A DNA stretch of 64,000 nucleotides, taken from the NCBI GenBank assembly GCA_905250125.1, contig CAJNOL010000050.1:62001-126000 (forward strand), read 5' to 3'. The notes under the pieces were generated by a model, which saw only the letters and a list, made by a program, of their open reading frames with translations, was not told where the DNA came from and did not search any database. Positions within the stretch are counted from its first letter, which is position 1; the number at the start of each line of letters is the position of its first letter. Shown piece by piece: positions 1 to 12,817 of the stretch. The position numbers were made by a program, and so were the translations under genes. Source of the stretch: Rotaria sordida (Eukaryota > Rotifera > Eurotatoria > Philodinida > Philodinidae).

Positions 1-272
1 TGACAGACAGACAGACTGAGTAAACAAGCGATCACATAAGCGAGCAACTGCAAGCAAATAGAAAGACAAAAATAATCATTGATCGAATTTTTAAGCCAAT
101 CATCTTCTATGTTATATAAAACACCATTTTTTTTCTTTTTATGACGCTACAATTGTTATCTGACATACACAAAAAAAAAATAACATTCTTGGCGACAACT
201 TGATAAATACTTTATCGAAATAATTTATTCTTCTTTTTTTTTTCCATCGTTTAATCTATTAAAATTTTAATT
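1..272. other. 5' flank of SPIN90-like gene
   Basis: AT-rich sequence with several poly-A and poly-T tracts upstream of the first coding exon. I see no gene in it. It probably holds the promoter and 5' UTR of the downstream gene, but no specific motif supports an exact site. Confidence 0.4.
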
Positions 273-2498
273 ATGGACGATTCAATAATTATGAATAATA
301 ATGATGATGATGATGATAATAATACAATTGAACATTCTGATGAAATAGTTAGTGATATTATTTCATTAATACATTCAACAACACATTCAAGTTATGTTAT
401 ATGTTCACAATTATCTTCTAAACTTATTTCATATTTATCTCAAATACATATGAATGATAATCAATGGCATGATTTAGAAAAAGCTGTTGAAGTAATTTTA
501 CAAAATGAGAAACTTGTAAAAATAGAATTTATCTTTATGGATTTTTTTTTCAGCGTTTTGATCAAAGTATTGATCATCCAGATCTTCGTCGTTTTCGACA
601 ATTAATTGAAACAATAAGTATATGTTCAAATGATTGTGAAGAACGAAATTATACATTAGGACGTGATGCTAACACACTGTTTGAAAGCATTTGTCAATTA
701 CAAGAATTATTAGTAAGGAAAAACATGATCATTCATTAATAAAAAATTTCTTACGGAAACAAAAAATTTTTGTTTTCATAGTAGATGTCTGATATGTGTT
801 CTATGGCTTTTATAATATCTATTTCCGGAAAATCAATGAACACAGAATTTCCGGCCTCATAGATGCAGAGTTATTTTTGATGGATGAAGGTCATAAATAG
901 AGTTGTAGTCTTTCTACATGTCATAACAAATTATAATCAATTTCTTACGAATATTCAAAAGAATATGTTCGAGAGTGTTCTTAGTTTGTTCTATTGCAGA
1001 ACGAGAAGAATAGCTTGAGGCAAATAAGTCCATCACAGAGGAATAGGAAAAAAAATAATCATCACAGACTATAAAAATTCCATTGTTATATCATGTTAAT
1101 TTTGAACTCTTAATTAAAACGAAAACAAAAAAACTTATTGATTTTTATATTCTAGCAATCTCATGTTAATCTTCATTGTACTTTACTTTCTAAATTAATT
1201 GAACAAAACGATATACAATTACATTTAATTGATGTAATGAATTTAACTGGAATGGTTCGTTATTCTATTTTATTTATTTCAAGAAAATATTTCTTATTTT
1301 TTAGAATGTTGGTAATCAAATTCATGGTATTCTCTGTGACATAGTGCATCTTTTATGTCAAATAAATAGAACATTTTCTGTAACAAATGTAATCGATCAT
1401 CCAATAGTATCAAATTGTATTCGAATTATTCAAACAAGTATTAATAGTATTTGTTCAACAGGTGTTTAAATATAAAGCATGTGTATGTAGTTGCTTGTTT
1501 GTTCATATTTATATTACCGTTCAAACTAAATAGTATTTCGTATGTAATTTTAAATTTAAGTTTGAACAGTAGTTTTGAGTATGCTGTGCTTATACAATAA
1601 ACAAATTGAATTAATAAAATATATTTTAGAAATATTTTCAGGTGACAATGCTAAACCAACGGTGATTTTTGCACTTCGTCTTCTAACAGATTTATTATTA
1701 ACAAATGAATCATTTCCGGTGCATGTTTATGGTAAATATAATATATTTTTCTTTGAATATTTATATGATTATATTTAGGTCAATTATCAAATTGTGTTTT
1801 TTTAAAAAGTATATTTGATTTAATTGAAAATAGTGGTGAAGATAATGAATTAATATTAACAGCAGTTAAATTTATTTTATCATTTAATTTACGTTTTGAT
1901 TATCCTCATGAAAATCCTATAATGCTTACATTATTAGCTGTTAATGAACAAATATCATGTAGAGAATTAATTGAACGATTAATTTTATTATTTAATCGAA
2001 GTGGTAAGAGAATAAAAAACAAAAATAGAAACTTTAATTTATTTGATTGTTTTTTTTTTTTAAACAAAGTTGATCCAATTGAATGTAAAACAACAAATTC
2101 AATAATAAAATTTTTTTCTGATTTATTTGGTGATCAAGCAACAACAAGTGATGCACTTTTATATGATTCAGATCGACGTTTAATTGTTGAAATTATAAGT
2201 AGAGAATTATCAGATCGTTCAATAACTGATGAAGTAAAAAATTTTTCGGAAATGAGTTTTTTTTCGCTAATTGAATTTTATATTTTAGGCAACAACAACT
2301 TATTTATCCTTATTAGAATTAATTCTTCGTAGTCAATCAATAACTTCTGAAACATGCACGCGTATTGATGAACTTCAAACAAGTTTTCGAGCACATTTAT
2401 ATGCTGAAAATTGTTTAAAACAAAATCGTTTTATTATAAATGAAATTCTTCGACAACATTGTTGGTTATCAACAAATGACATGCCATTTTATCTTTAA
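273..2498 (+). CDS. NCKIPSD: SPIN90/NCKIPSD-like protein (SPIN90/Ldb17 leucine-rich domain)
   Basis: Multi-exon gene: the first exon encodes an acidic Asn/Asp-rich N-terminus, and the TAA stop is at 2496-2498. The helical body reads through exons near 273-517, 555-713, 1156-1254, 1305-1461, about 1570-1730, 1779-2004, 2070-2235 and 2289-2498, separated by short GT..AG introns. The C-terminal half has the pattern of the SPIN90/Ldb17 leucine-rich domain: an alpha-helical segment with CRELIERLILLFNR, then KFFSDLFGD, then a conserved YDSDRRLIVEIISRELSD stretch and a TYLSLLELILRSQ helix. Family members bind Arp2/3 and seed unbranched actin filaments. The vertebrate protein has an N-terminal SH3 domain; none is visible here, and the product is nearer Ldb17/Dip1 in layout. 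The first exon could be incomplete. The family call is fairly firm; the exact start and one mid-gene exon boundary (around 1570) are less so. Confidence 0.72.
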
Positions 2499-2580
2499 AA
2501 TATTTTTTGTTTTGTCATTTCTACTTTTTATCTAGACATGTATTTTTGTTTTCATAGTTGATTGATACAATTTAAAGAGA

Positions 2581-2586
2581 AATAAA
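2581..2586 (+). promoter_or_regulatory. Candidate polyadenylation signal AATAAA
   Basis: AATAAA lies 83 bp after the SPIN90-like stop codon and before the PSMD11 start at 2669. Its position fits a poly(A) signal for the upstream gene. In AT-rich DNA the hexamer is common by chance. Confidence 0.4.
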
Positions 2587-2668
2587 ATTAATAAATTTAT
2601 TAGTAGATGAAGAAAAAGAAATATATATATATATATATTTAGAATTGTAGATTTTTAAAGAAAATTCA

Positions 2669-5600
2669 ATGCCGGGAATAATAGCAAATGATAGTATACA
2701 ACAAATGGTAGATGAAAAACCGAAATTACCTGAACAAATTGATTTAGAAGAAGCTGAAACAGCATTAGCTGGAAAAGATTACAAATTGGCTCGAGAATTA
2801 CTTGAAAAATTAGGTAAAAATGTTATATTGAATAATTAAAACAAAAAACAAGGATATTTTATTTTAATAGTTAAACTTGAAGTTATTGTTGATAATGAAG
2901 ATTCAGTACGAATTAAAGAAACAGCTGTACTTACTCTTGGAAGACTTTATAAAGAAACAAAAGATGCAAAAGGTATAAAAATAGATTTTTTTTTTCTATT
3001 AAAATAAAAAAACAAATTAATTTTATTTCTTCAGCATTAGCATCTCTAATTAAAACAACACGTCCATTTCTTGGTCTTGTAAGCAAAGCTAAAGCAGCTA
3101 AACTTGTACGAACTCTTGTTGATCTATTTCTTGATATGGAAGCTGGTACTGGTGAAGAAGTAAGTCAAATATTTTGTTTTTATGTTTTAGAATCTATTTG
3201 AGATTAAAATAATATTTTATAATATTACAAAAAAAAAGAATGCACTAGTCATATATTTGTTGAGTAAATAACCTTTCAAAATATCATCAATATATAAATA
3301 AGAAAACTTGTTGATCGATAATTTGATTTATTTTTGTTTAGTATATATGTCAATGATGAGGATAGGAAAAGATAGTTATATGATTAGTAAATAGTTTATT
3401 TTTTGTTCTATAGATATGAGGAGAGAGTTTGAAAAAATATTTATTTTAGCTATTATTAATGACAATTGATTTTAGTGCTGTAGTAAAATAACTATTTATA
3501 ATATACATCGAGAAATATTTTTAAAAAAAGCCATTTATTGAATAATGTTCTATTTGTTAAGTGTTTTACAACAAGCTCATCAAAATAAGATTACATCTTA
3601 CTATCAGAAAAAAAAGAAACTATTTCGTCACAAAGATATGACACGAAAAAATAAATAAATGTATAGGTTGACAGTGCTTTGGTCGAAAATATTGAAATGG
3701 ACAAATACCGAAATGCAAAGATATGCAAATGGAAAACAGGTCAAAAAACTCTTTAGAAAATGTTGATTAGCAAAATATACTTTTTGTTTGTGATGTGACA
3801 CTAATACCTTAACAGCAATCACATACAGGTCAATAAATACATAAAGAAATGATTTATAAAAATAGAATTTTATTGCATTTCGCAATCAGCAAGGACAAAC
3901 CATCTAGGTATTCCATTTTATCGATAGATGAGGGCATGAGTTTCCTATTCATTCACACTCTTCTACCATTATTATTCATTGTTATAAGGTATTACTCATC
4001 TTCCTTTACTACTAACTATAGATGCAGATCAATAAAGATAATGAGAAGAACAACAATAAACTAGAGATATTACTTTTTTTTTGATATATACTTTCGACAT
4101 TTTTTCTCTTCGATATTTTCATACTCGACCAAACTACGGCATCTCAGCGTATGCATTTAAGAACATCAGCCATAGTGTATGTTTAATCCTTGTATGTTTC
4201 ATTGCAAGGATCATTAATAAATAAGATTCAAATCAATAAACGAATTACGTAGAAATCTCTCTTTTAATAAATGTTATTCAAATGCATAAATGTAAAACTG
4301 AACTATACAAATAATTACAAAATAATACCATAACTTATTATAAATCAGCTAATTAGAAAATATAATAGAACATTTATTCTTTATATTGTTTTCCTATTTT
4401 CCATGTCGTATGTTTGTTCGTACTATCGTGGTATTCATAAGAACTAGCAGTAGGTTGATCGGTATATTGCAATAGAGTGGCGATCAGAGGATAATCAATC
4501 GTTAAAGTATCAAACTACTGTTGGTATAGTACACATTTTACTAGCGATTTTTATTCGTTTCGAATCACATAGATTATGATTTACTGTAGCATTATTTCGA
4601 GCACTTTTGTATAAGTGAATTGTATCATAATGTTTCTACAGTTTTATCTTTAAAATGAAAACATTCTATTCGTCCGAACATACAAGATACTTTTTTTCCA
4701 GTTTTCTGTATGCGGTGACTAGTGCTTCCTATGCATTTCTTCGACGACTAGAGCCTATCGTGTCCAAAATTTTTGAACATGAATCCGACAGACTCTAATG
4801 ACGGACATTTATATATATATATGATTTATATAGGTTTCATTGTGCCAAGAAAATATTGAATGGGCTAAAAGTGAAAATCGAACATTTCTTCGACAAGATC
4901 TTGAAGTAAAAATCAAAAAAAAAATTCTATGATATTCAGTATTAATTAAAAAAAACTTCTTCTGGTTTTTTTAGGCACGTCTTGTTGCTTTATATTATGA
5001 CACACATCGATATAATGAAGCACTTACACTTGGTTCACAATTACTTAAAGAATTAAAAAAACTTGATGATAAACAATTACTTGTTGAAGTTCAATTATTT
5101 GAAAGTAAAACATATTTTGCTTTAAGTAATTTACAAAAAGCAAGGTTAGTTAATTATAAATGCCAATAGAATTTAATTAATTTTGTTTTTATTTCATAGA
5201 GCTGCATTAACATCAGCAAGAACAACAGCTAATGGAATTTATACACCACCAAAACTTCAAGCAAGTCTTGATTTACAATCAGGTAAAGATTTTCTTATAT
5301 AATTTTGAATTTTTGAATAAGAAAAAAAAAATGTTTTATTTTTGTTGTGTAATAAAAGGAATTCTTCATGCTGCTGAAGATAAAGATTTTAAAACAGCAT
5401 TTTCATATTTTTATGAAGCATTTGAAGGTTATGATCAAATCAATAGTAATAAGGGTATTGTTGCACTTAAATATATGTTATTATCAAAAGTTATGATGAA
5501 TACGTATGTTTATTAATTCAAATATTTAATTTAATATTTATTATTTTTTTTCTAATGATTTTAGACCGGATGATGTTAATGCACTTATGTCAGTTAAATT

Positions 5601-6166
5601 AGCACTTAAATATAGTGGTCGAGATGTTGAAGCAATGAAAGCAGTTGCACAAGCAAGTAAAAAAAGATCATTAGCTGATTTTCAACAGGTTTGATTTAGT
5701 TAGTGATAAAAAAAAAACAAATTATTGAAATCTGTGATTATTTTTCTAGGCATTAAAAGATTATAAAACTGAATTATCTGATGATCCAATGGTTCATTCA
5801 CATTTAGGTACATTATATGATAATTTACTTGAACAAAATCTTTGTCGTCTTCTTGAACCATTTTCTAATGTTCAAATAGAACATATTGCACATTTGATTA
5901 ATTTACCTCAAGTATGTTTATTTAATTGCTAAAAAAAAAATAAATAATATTTATTTCTGGTTTTTTTAAAGGATGTTGTCGAGAAAAAACTCTCTCAAAT
6001 GATTTTAGATAAGAAATTTATTGGTATTCTTGATCAAGGTTCATCGAATATAGTTATTTTTGATGAGACACCATCGGATACACAATATCAAGATGCTTTA
6101 GTAATCATTCAAAATATGTCCAAAGTGGTTGATACTCTTTTTAGTAAAACGAAAAAACTTTCTTAG
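2669..6166 (+). CDS. PSMD11: 26S proteasome non-ATPase regulatory subunit 11 (Rpn6)
   Basis: Lid subunit of the 26S proteasome. Rpn6 clamps the lid to the 20S core and the ATPase ring. Ten exons (2669-2813, 2871-2972, 3035-3159, 4834-4905, 4975-5144, 5200-5282, 5359-5503, 5565-5688, 5750-5911, 5972-6166) give 440 residues in frame, close to the usual length of about 420. An N-terminal run of TPR-like helices includes [36 protein letters not shown] and a conserved [16 protein letters not shown] segment. The C-terminal PCI domain covers the [20 protein letters not shown] to [21 protein letters not shown] region. The ATG at 2669 starts MPGIIAND, directly before the conserved N-terminal helices. 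One intron (3160-4833) is unusually long at 1.67 kb; the others are 55-75 bp. Identification is secure. Confidence 0.96.
3160..4833 (+). other. Long intron of PSMD11 without recognisable content
   Basis: This 1.67-kb intron is over twenty times longer than its neighbours. It is AT-rich with no plausible coding exon. Near its 3' end (about 4749-4800) it carries a short motif, CTAGAGCCTATCGTGTCCAAAA, that resembles segments at about 31060 and 60370, which hints at old transposon sequence. Confidence 0.5.
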
Positions 6167-7702
6167 ATCTTATCTTTTCATTCTTTTATGTTCAAATGTT
6201 TGTTTTCTCTATTCTCATAATATCCGTTATTATTCAATCATGAGCTGACGTTTTCTTTTTTTTTTTTTTCTTCCATTAAATTTTTATCTCTCTTCTTGTT
6301 TTCCGAAGAACAGAACTAACAACAACAGAATGATACCTATGAAAATATATATAACAAGAATTGAGAAAACTTAGATGGATAAATTGATTGTTATTTTTTT
6401 AACTTGTTGTTAAAACATCAAAACATGAAAAAACAAATATATGTATGACTAATAAGATGAGCCATAATTTTTTTTTTGGTGTTTAAAACTTCGGTAGAAA
6501 TCATGATTCAGATAATTGAAAGTTTTTAATAACTATTGTCTGTATCTGTTTGTATTCACAAAGAAAACATGTCAAGTGATTCTGAGCTTTTAATTATATC
6601 TTGTTGAATTTAAACGAGTCTTAATGAGATTAAGAAAATTTTAAAATTATTTATCTTGTCAACTCTATAACGGATTGCTTTATTTATTGCCATCGAACAC
6701 CCACATATGGTGAAGGTTCGAACTCAAAAGTAAAGAAAGCTGGATCTACCAATCAAATGAGCACTATCGATAGTGTGTGAAATGGAAGTATTTCTATTCT
6801 GAGGAGCCTTGAATATTTGACACAAGACCTGCCTCCAGGTTAAGACAGGTTGATTGATGTTCCTAATTTTTTGAATACATTTAATTGTATTACTCAGCAT
6901 TAATGTATCATTCTAGTTTCAGTTGTTCAATTAGAATGTGGAGTAGATGCGGATATCGGTGTATGGCGAGTGCAAGAAACACTCACACTCAACTTGACTT
7001 AATCTATAGATCAATGTTGGATTCGAATTCTTATATGGAACTGAGAAGCAACAACGACATTTTAACTAACAAAATCGTCAGTTCATGAAGTAAATTTGAA
7101 TTAGGGAAGTTTTGGACGATTTTATACACAAAAACTGCTATAATGAAACACTGTTTATAAATTCGTGGATTCAAATTCAATTGATCAACTGATAATTGTA
7201 CTAATTGAAAAGTCATTTATTCCTCACAGCCCATTAAAAAGAATCTGAATTCAACATCGGATTACACACTAACTCGAGTTTTAAGATAAATTTCTCCTTC
7301 AATCCGAAATCCAATGCTTCCAATCTTGGACCCGAGATTCGCTCAAGCATACCGTTGATTGAATGTAAGCTTAGCTTCGACGCTAGCGTATATATCGAAT
7401 GTGTCTACATCTATCGAATCACCAAAAAATAAATTAATTAGTCAATCCTATATTGCTATTTTAAGAAGAATAATATTGAAAATAGGAATTACTATAATTT
7501 AATCATATTTTTGTCCTTGCCCTCACCATCACACTGAGAGTTATATTAGAAGCACCAATTAGTATAAGGGTATGATCCAACCTATGTATGCAAAGATTTT
7601 CAATCATCAACTTCATAAGAATGATTTTTTACGATTACTTTTTAAAATACTCTTTGAAGATAGGCATATTTGCATATTATTTTTTCTATTCTAGACTAAA
7701 AC
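6167..7702. other. Intergenic region, no gene seen
   Basis: AT-rich spacer between PSMD11 and the PPR gene. Only short incidental open frames are present. A segment at 6718-6728 looks like a tRNA B box (GGTTCGAACTC), but no cloverleaf can be drawn around it. Confidence 0.55.
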
Positions 7703-10700
7703 ATGTTACTGATTGAAAACAATACTTATTGGATATATCGATTGCAACGTTTACTATCATCATACCATAAAAACAATGAAAACTTTTCGATTTCTTCATT
7801 TATAAAATTAAACTCAACAATGAAGAAACTTATTTATTCTAAACAATATAAAGAAGCTCTAGATCTTTTCGATCAAAAATTTGAAATATGTACAGATTTT
7901 ACTATTGCTTTGGCAATAAAAGCATGTACTATATTAAATGATTACAAGCGTGGTATAAATATTCAACAAAAGCTGTCATCAAATTCACTTAATAATTCTT
8001 ATATTCAAACATCATTAATTCACTTGCATAGTGAGTCCTTTATTTTATCGATCAGAATATGATTGTATTATAATAATAAAAATGTATGAATATTCTGATA
8101 AATGAACATGTTTACTTTCAGTAAAAAAAGTCCTTTTTCATTTTTTATCTTTTCTGGGTACAATAAGATTTCTATAAAAGATCTTAAATCAATCCAATAA
8201 ATTCATTATGTTTTCTCCTACACAAAAATAATATACTTTTATGAAAATATTCAGATTGAGTCACTAATAATCTGTCAATGGTTATTAGAGATCTTGAACT
8301 AAATTTTTCAAACTAGTTTTGATTCATGAGACAGACACAAAAAAAATCACTAAAGCAATGAGTAAATAAAACAACGTCTAATTATTTATGTTAAACATTC
8401 AACAAAAAAATCATATATTAAACGTTCAATAATACTCAGTATATACATTCAACCGATCATATTTGTTTTTATTCTTAGTACAATGTCATGTTATTGATAA
8501 TGTAACTCGTCTATTCTCTACAACTACAAACAAATCTAATTATATCTATACACGTATGTTAAAATGCTAATATTCTTTATGGTTTTTTTTTTCTTATTAA
8601 ATATTTTTTATAAATAGGTCTAATCTCTAATAACATGCTGGAGAAAGTGCCTGATTTCTTAGATCATATGACAATTGAACCTAACAATTTTACTCTCACC
8701 ATTTTATATAATACATATGCTCAACTTACCGCTGATAGATCAATGAAGATTAGAAGAAAACTTCTTGATGAAACACCTAATAATTATCGAAGCACTAGTA
8801 TCATATTAAATTCAGCAATACATATGTTAATGAAATTTGGTCAGAATCAATGTTCTGAACGTGTTTTTAGATTTATCAGAAAGAAAGATATTATCCCTAG
8901 TAATGCTATGATGAAAGGTAACATATATATTAGATGTTTTTTTTCGAAACATTATTAGATTTAACTTAGGATACATCGAAAATGAAATGTCTGAAAAAGC
9001 ATTGGATTTATTTGAACAGATCAATTTAAACTTAGAAAATATAACTTATACTATTGTTTCTAATACATGTACTCAACTTACCCCTGACCAAGCAATGAAG
9101 ATTGGAAAAAAACTTCTTGATGAAATGCCTGATAATTATCAAAATGACAATATTCTATTAACCTCGACAACACATATGTTAATTAAATTTGATGATATTC
9201 AAAGTGCTGAATGTGTTGTTAAATTAATAAGAAACAAAGATATAATTACTTATACTGCTCTAATGAATGACTACAATGTGAATGATGAACCATGGAAATG
9301 TTTGAAGATTTTTGAAGGAATGAAACAACAAGATATTGTTCTGGATGAGATCATAGGGAATGTATTTATTGATGCATGTTTACAAATTGGTATGATTCGG
9401 CGAAGTCAGTATATTATTGATCAAATTCCTTTACATATTCAAAATCAAATACAAATCTTATTAATTGATATGTGGGTAAGTATTGATTGTTGATTTTCAT
9501 CGACTGCTTCATTTTTATTTATCATTTGTCTTTTTTCCTCATATAGAGAACACGTAGTTCTGTTAAAAACGTACAAAATGTATATAAATCAGTTTATGAT
9601 CGTGATACAATGTCATACACTGCAATGAGTAACTTTATTTACTTTCATTTTACTATTATTTTAAATATTGATTATTTTATTTTTGAAGTAAATGGATTTG
9701 GATTTAATGAAATGAATTCTGAAGCTATTGAATTATATAGACAAATGCCGAACAATCAATGTGATGAAGTTTCATCTGTTTATATTTTAAATACATGTTC
9801 ACATTCGGATCTTCTTCATGAACTTCGGAATATCTTCAATGAAATTCCTGTCAAAACAGAAAAAATCGTTACTATTATGGTTTGTTCTTCTATTTTATTT
9901 ATTATGTTAGCTATAATTTTTTTTGTATGTTATATTTAAGATTGATTGTTTAAGTCGTTTGTTATTATTTGATGAAGCACTACAGTTGATAGATGAATAT
10001 GAAACGATAAACTTACCAAATTTTGTCATGTATAGTAAGTGTTTCTCATAATATTATATTGATGTATTGTTTATTTATTTATTTATTTTTATTTTAGTAT
10101 GTTTATTATCTGGTACATGTAATAATCGTAACAGGAATTTATCTGAGAAGATATATAATCGAATGAAATCTTTGTTTCATTACAAAAAACAAGATCTTCT
10201 ATCAGATGCAATTCTTCTTGCGAACATATATTCTCCTGTTGGTGAACATCAGCTAGCAAAAAACTCACGATCTAATCAAATAAAAGAATTACCAACGAAA
10301 GTCAACGTAGAACTATCATGGACTGATGTAAATGGTGAAGCAATGGTAAAATATTTCTATTAAATATTAAAATATAAAGAAAACTTGTTGATTTTCTAGC
10401 AGTTCAAAGTTCATGATCGTTGTCATCCTTTACCATCAGAAATCTATATTGAAGCTGATCTTCTAACATCTGAATTAATTAAATACAGTTATAACTTTGA
10501 TTCTTCTTGGATGGCTGGTGAATTACATCAAGTAGTAACTATTGAATCTGTTTTATGTGGTCTTGAAAAATTAGCAAGAGCTTGTAATTTCATTCAACGA
10601 CCTACTTTCGAAATTATTCAATGTACTAAAAATTTCCATGTCTATAGTGATTGTTGTAAGTTAACTTTTTCCATCTAGATCGTTCTTAACAATATATATT

Positions 10701-10889
10701 TTCTTTTTTTTTTTTATTATTTCAGATGAAGCTACAAAACTTATAAAAAAATTCGACAACATCATATTATTACTCGTGATATTAACTGCATTCATCATTT
10801 TATTCAAATCGATAATGTTCTTGCACATATCATTTTCGATGGATGTTGGACTCTCAACAGAACGAGAACAGCTACTGATGATAAAATAA
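7703..10889 (+). CDS. Plant-type PPR protein with E region and degenerate DYW deaminase domain
   Basis: PPR proteins of the PLS-E-DYW class bind organellar RNA, and the DYW domain carries out C-to-U editing. Ten exons (7703-8030, 8479-8553, 8618-8917, 8970-9475, 9547-9628, 9689-9879, 9941-10034, 10098-10345, 10400-10655, 10726-10889) join into one 747-residue frame. Repeats of about 31-36 residues are visible, for example KALDLFEQINLNLENITYT, the NGFGFNEMNSEAIELYRQMP segment and MCLLSGTCNNRNRNLSEKIY. An E-type stretch follows (DAILLANIYSPVGEHQLAKN, then LSWTDVNGEAMQF). From about residue 609 it matches DYW layout: HDRCHPLPSEIY corresponds to the GDxSHP..EIY motif, then a GLEKLA segment and DCYEATKLI. 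The deaminase HxE is GLE (662-664) and CxxCH is YSDCY (690-694), so two of three zinc ligands are gone. After KK the frame leaves the DYW consensus at an A7 run (10745-10751); the +1 frame would continue IRQHHIITRDIN. Binding may persist, but editing activity is unlikely from this copy. It could be a pseudogene. Confidence 0.82.
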
Positions 10890-12817
10890 AAAACAGTTTT
10901 TTTTTTTAAATAAAAGTTTTCAAACTGAACGATTTTGTTCTGGATCAAAATAACAGCATCTGCAATTCAAAAAATCAAATCTAAAGAAGTTGTAAAATTT
11001 AGATTGGCGAGAGTGTGGATCTTCTCCAAAGTGGCATTCACATCCGCACCACTAAGACTAAATTGTAGTGGAACTAAAAATTCGCTGTTAACTATAGTTC
11101 TACTGGGAAAAGGAGGTGTATCAGATTATGGACTAAACAATCCAAGCATAATTATATTAGCTTGAGAATCACCATTGAATCCTGATAATTTTTCACAAAT
11201 TTTTATTTTATCACAACCCAATTTTTAATACCTCGAGTCCTCCTCAGGTATCCAAAAAATTTTTCTCTCGCTGTTCTATTACAAGTCTTTCTGGTCCAAT
11301 AGTGCTAAGTGTGCTGATTACAAATATCACATTTTTTTTCAAAAGTACTTAGATAATAAGTAAGATCTCAAGGAAACTTTGAAAGCTTGAAAAATCAGAT
11401 TTTGGCCTGAAAGTCCATTAAATTCCAATTTAGATTCGTCGAAAATAGATTCATCTGATGCAGAATTTCTTTCTCTATCAGAACTAAAATATTCAAATGT
11501 TTTCCTATCGATAAATGCCAAATATCTCCCCAATTGGATTCTATTGTTACAAATAATGATTTTTCCAGTCTTATGAAGTTATAGCACTTTTGCTCTAATC
11601 ACTATACTTGAGAGCCAATTTACTTTTTTTTGACTAATATTCGATGGTTCTCGAGCAGAAATAAACCTTATTTGGCTTCAAATAAATATTATATTTGAAA
11701 TGAACACAAAAAGCTGAGTTGACACGTATATGAGTTTCAAATTGTTTTTGTGACTTTTTCTTTCAGTCAAATCGTGGCCACTGATCCTCCTCAGGGATAT
11801 GCAAAAAAATGAACTTCATCAAAACAACAATTTAAAGATCTAGATACCTATTCTACAACACTCAGTATTCTATAACGGTTTGGTCTTATATTCAGGTTCA
11901 AATTTTGATGTTCTTTGTTCTTTTGTATTTTTTGTATGCGATAAAAGATATTAATATGCATCATGGGTATAATCATATAGAGTCTAAGATCCACTATAGT
12001 TAACTCTATTTTAAACAACGACAACTGTTAACAAACAGAAATGATGACTCATTTTATGTTTTCGTGGCTGTTGTCTTATCTTGATGTTTTTATACCACCA
12101 TGGGGTATTTCTTATATTTTTCTTGCTTAAATATTTACTTATACATAGAAGTCATTGTTAGCCAATAATGATTTAATTAATTGTTCTTATTCGTGTAGTT
12201 ATAAAAGAAATGGAGATTGATTTATAAACTGAATGTTTATGAGAGATGGTGAATGCAAAGAATTACGAAGAATTCAATCGAAAAAAAAGGCAAATAAAGA
12301 TGAACATCTTGATATCAATATGGCAGAAGATAATAACATTGTATAACTTTCATTAAACACAAAATATTGAGAATAGCACTTCTAGAATTGTTGATTAGAG
12401 TACTTGATAGACACGATATTTTCTTTCAACCTTCTCATAAGCTCAGTTCCATGATTTGTTAGTTATATTATATCATTGTATAGTCGATAGTGTCATCTAG
12501 CAAACATTTAAGTATGATGGTCAAATATTAAAAATTCGTTTCAAAAGAAATAATTAAACAAACCATTCCTCAAGCTAAATTTTAAACCAAAGGATTACAG
12601 TAGTATATAGATCTAAATAGTCTCTATCTATGATTAAAATTTCAGAATGTTCGCTTTTATCATAGTGAAGATATAGATATTATAATAAAAAAAATTGAAA
12701 TTCCATGGCGTTTTATGTTACGCCGGTACACTTCTTTGTGTATTTTTTTTTCTTTTTAATTAATTAACAATAAAACAAATTTTCTATCAGCACACAGAAG
12801 ATTATTCTTTTTTATTA
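10890..12817. other. Intergenic region, no gene seen
   Basis: A 1.9-kb AT-rich spacer between the convergent PPR and ESF1 genes. Two similar short segments with TCCTCCTCAGG occur near 11238 and 11786, which suggests old repeat sequence. No coding exon, RNA gene or complete mobile element is supported. Confidence 0.5.

Noticed and set aside
6718-6728. tRNA B-box-like sequence GGTTCGAACTC
   Set aside because: No acceptor, D or anticodon stem can be drawn around it, and the A box is absent. A similar isolated match near 60411 fails in the same way.
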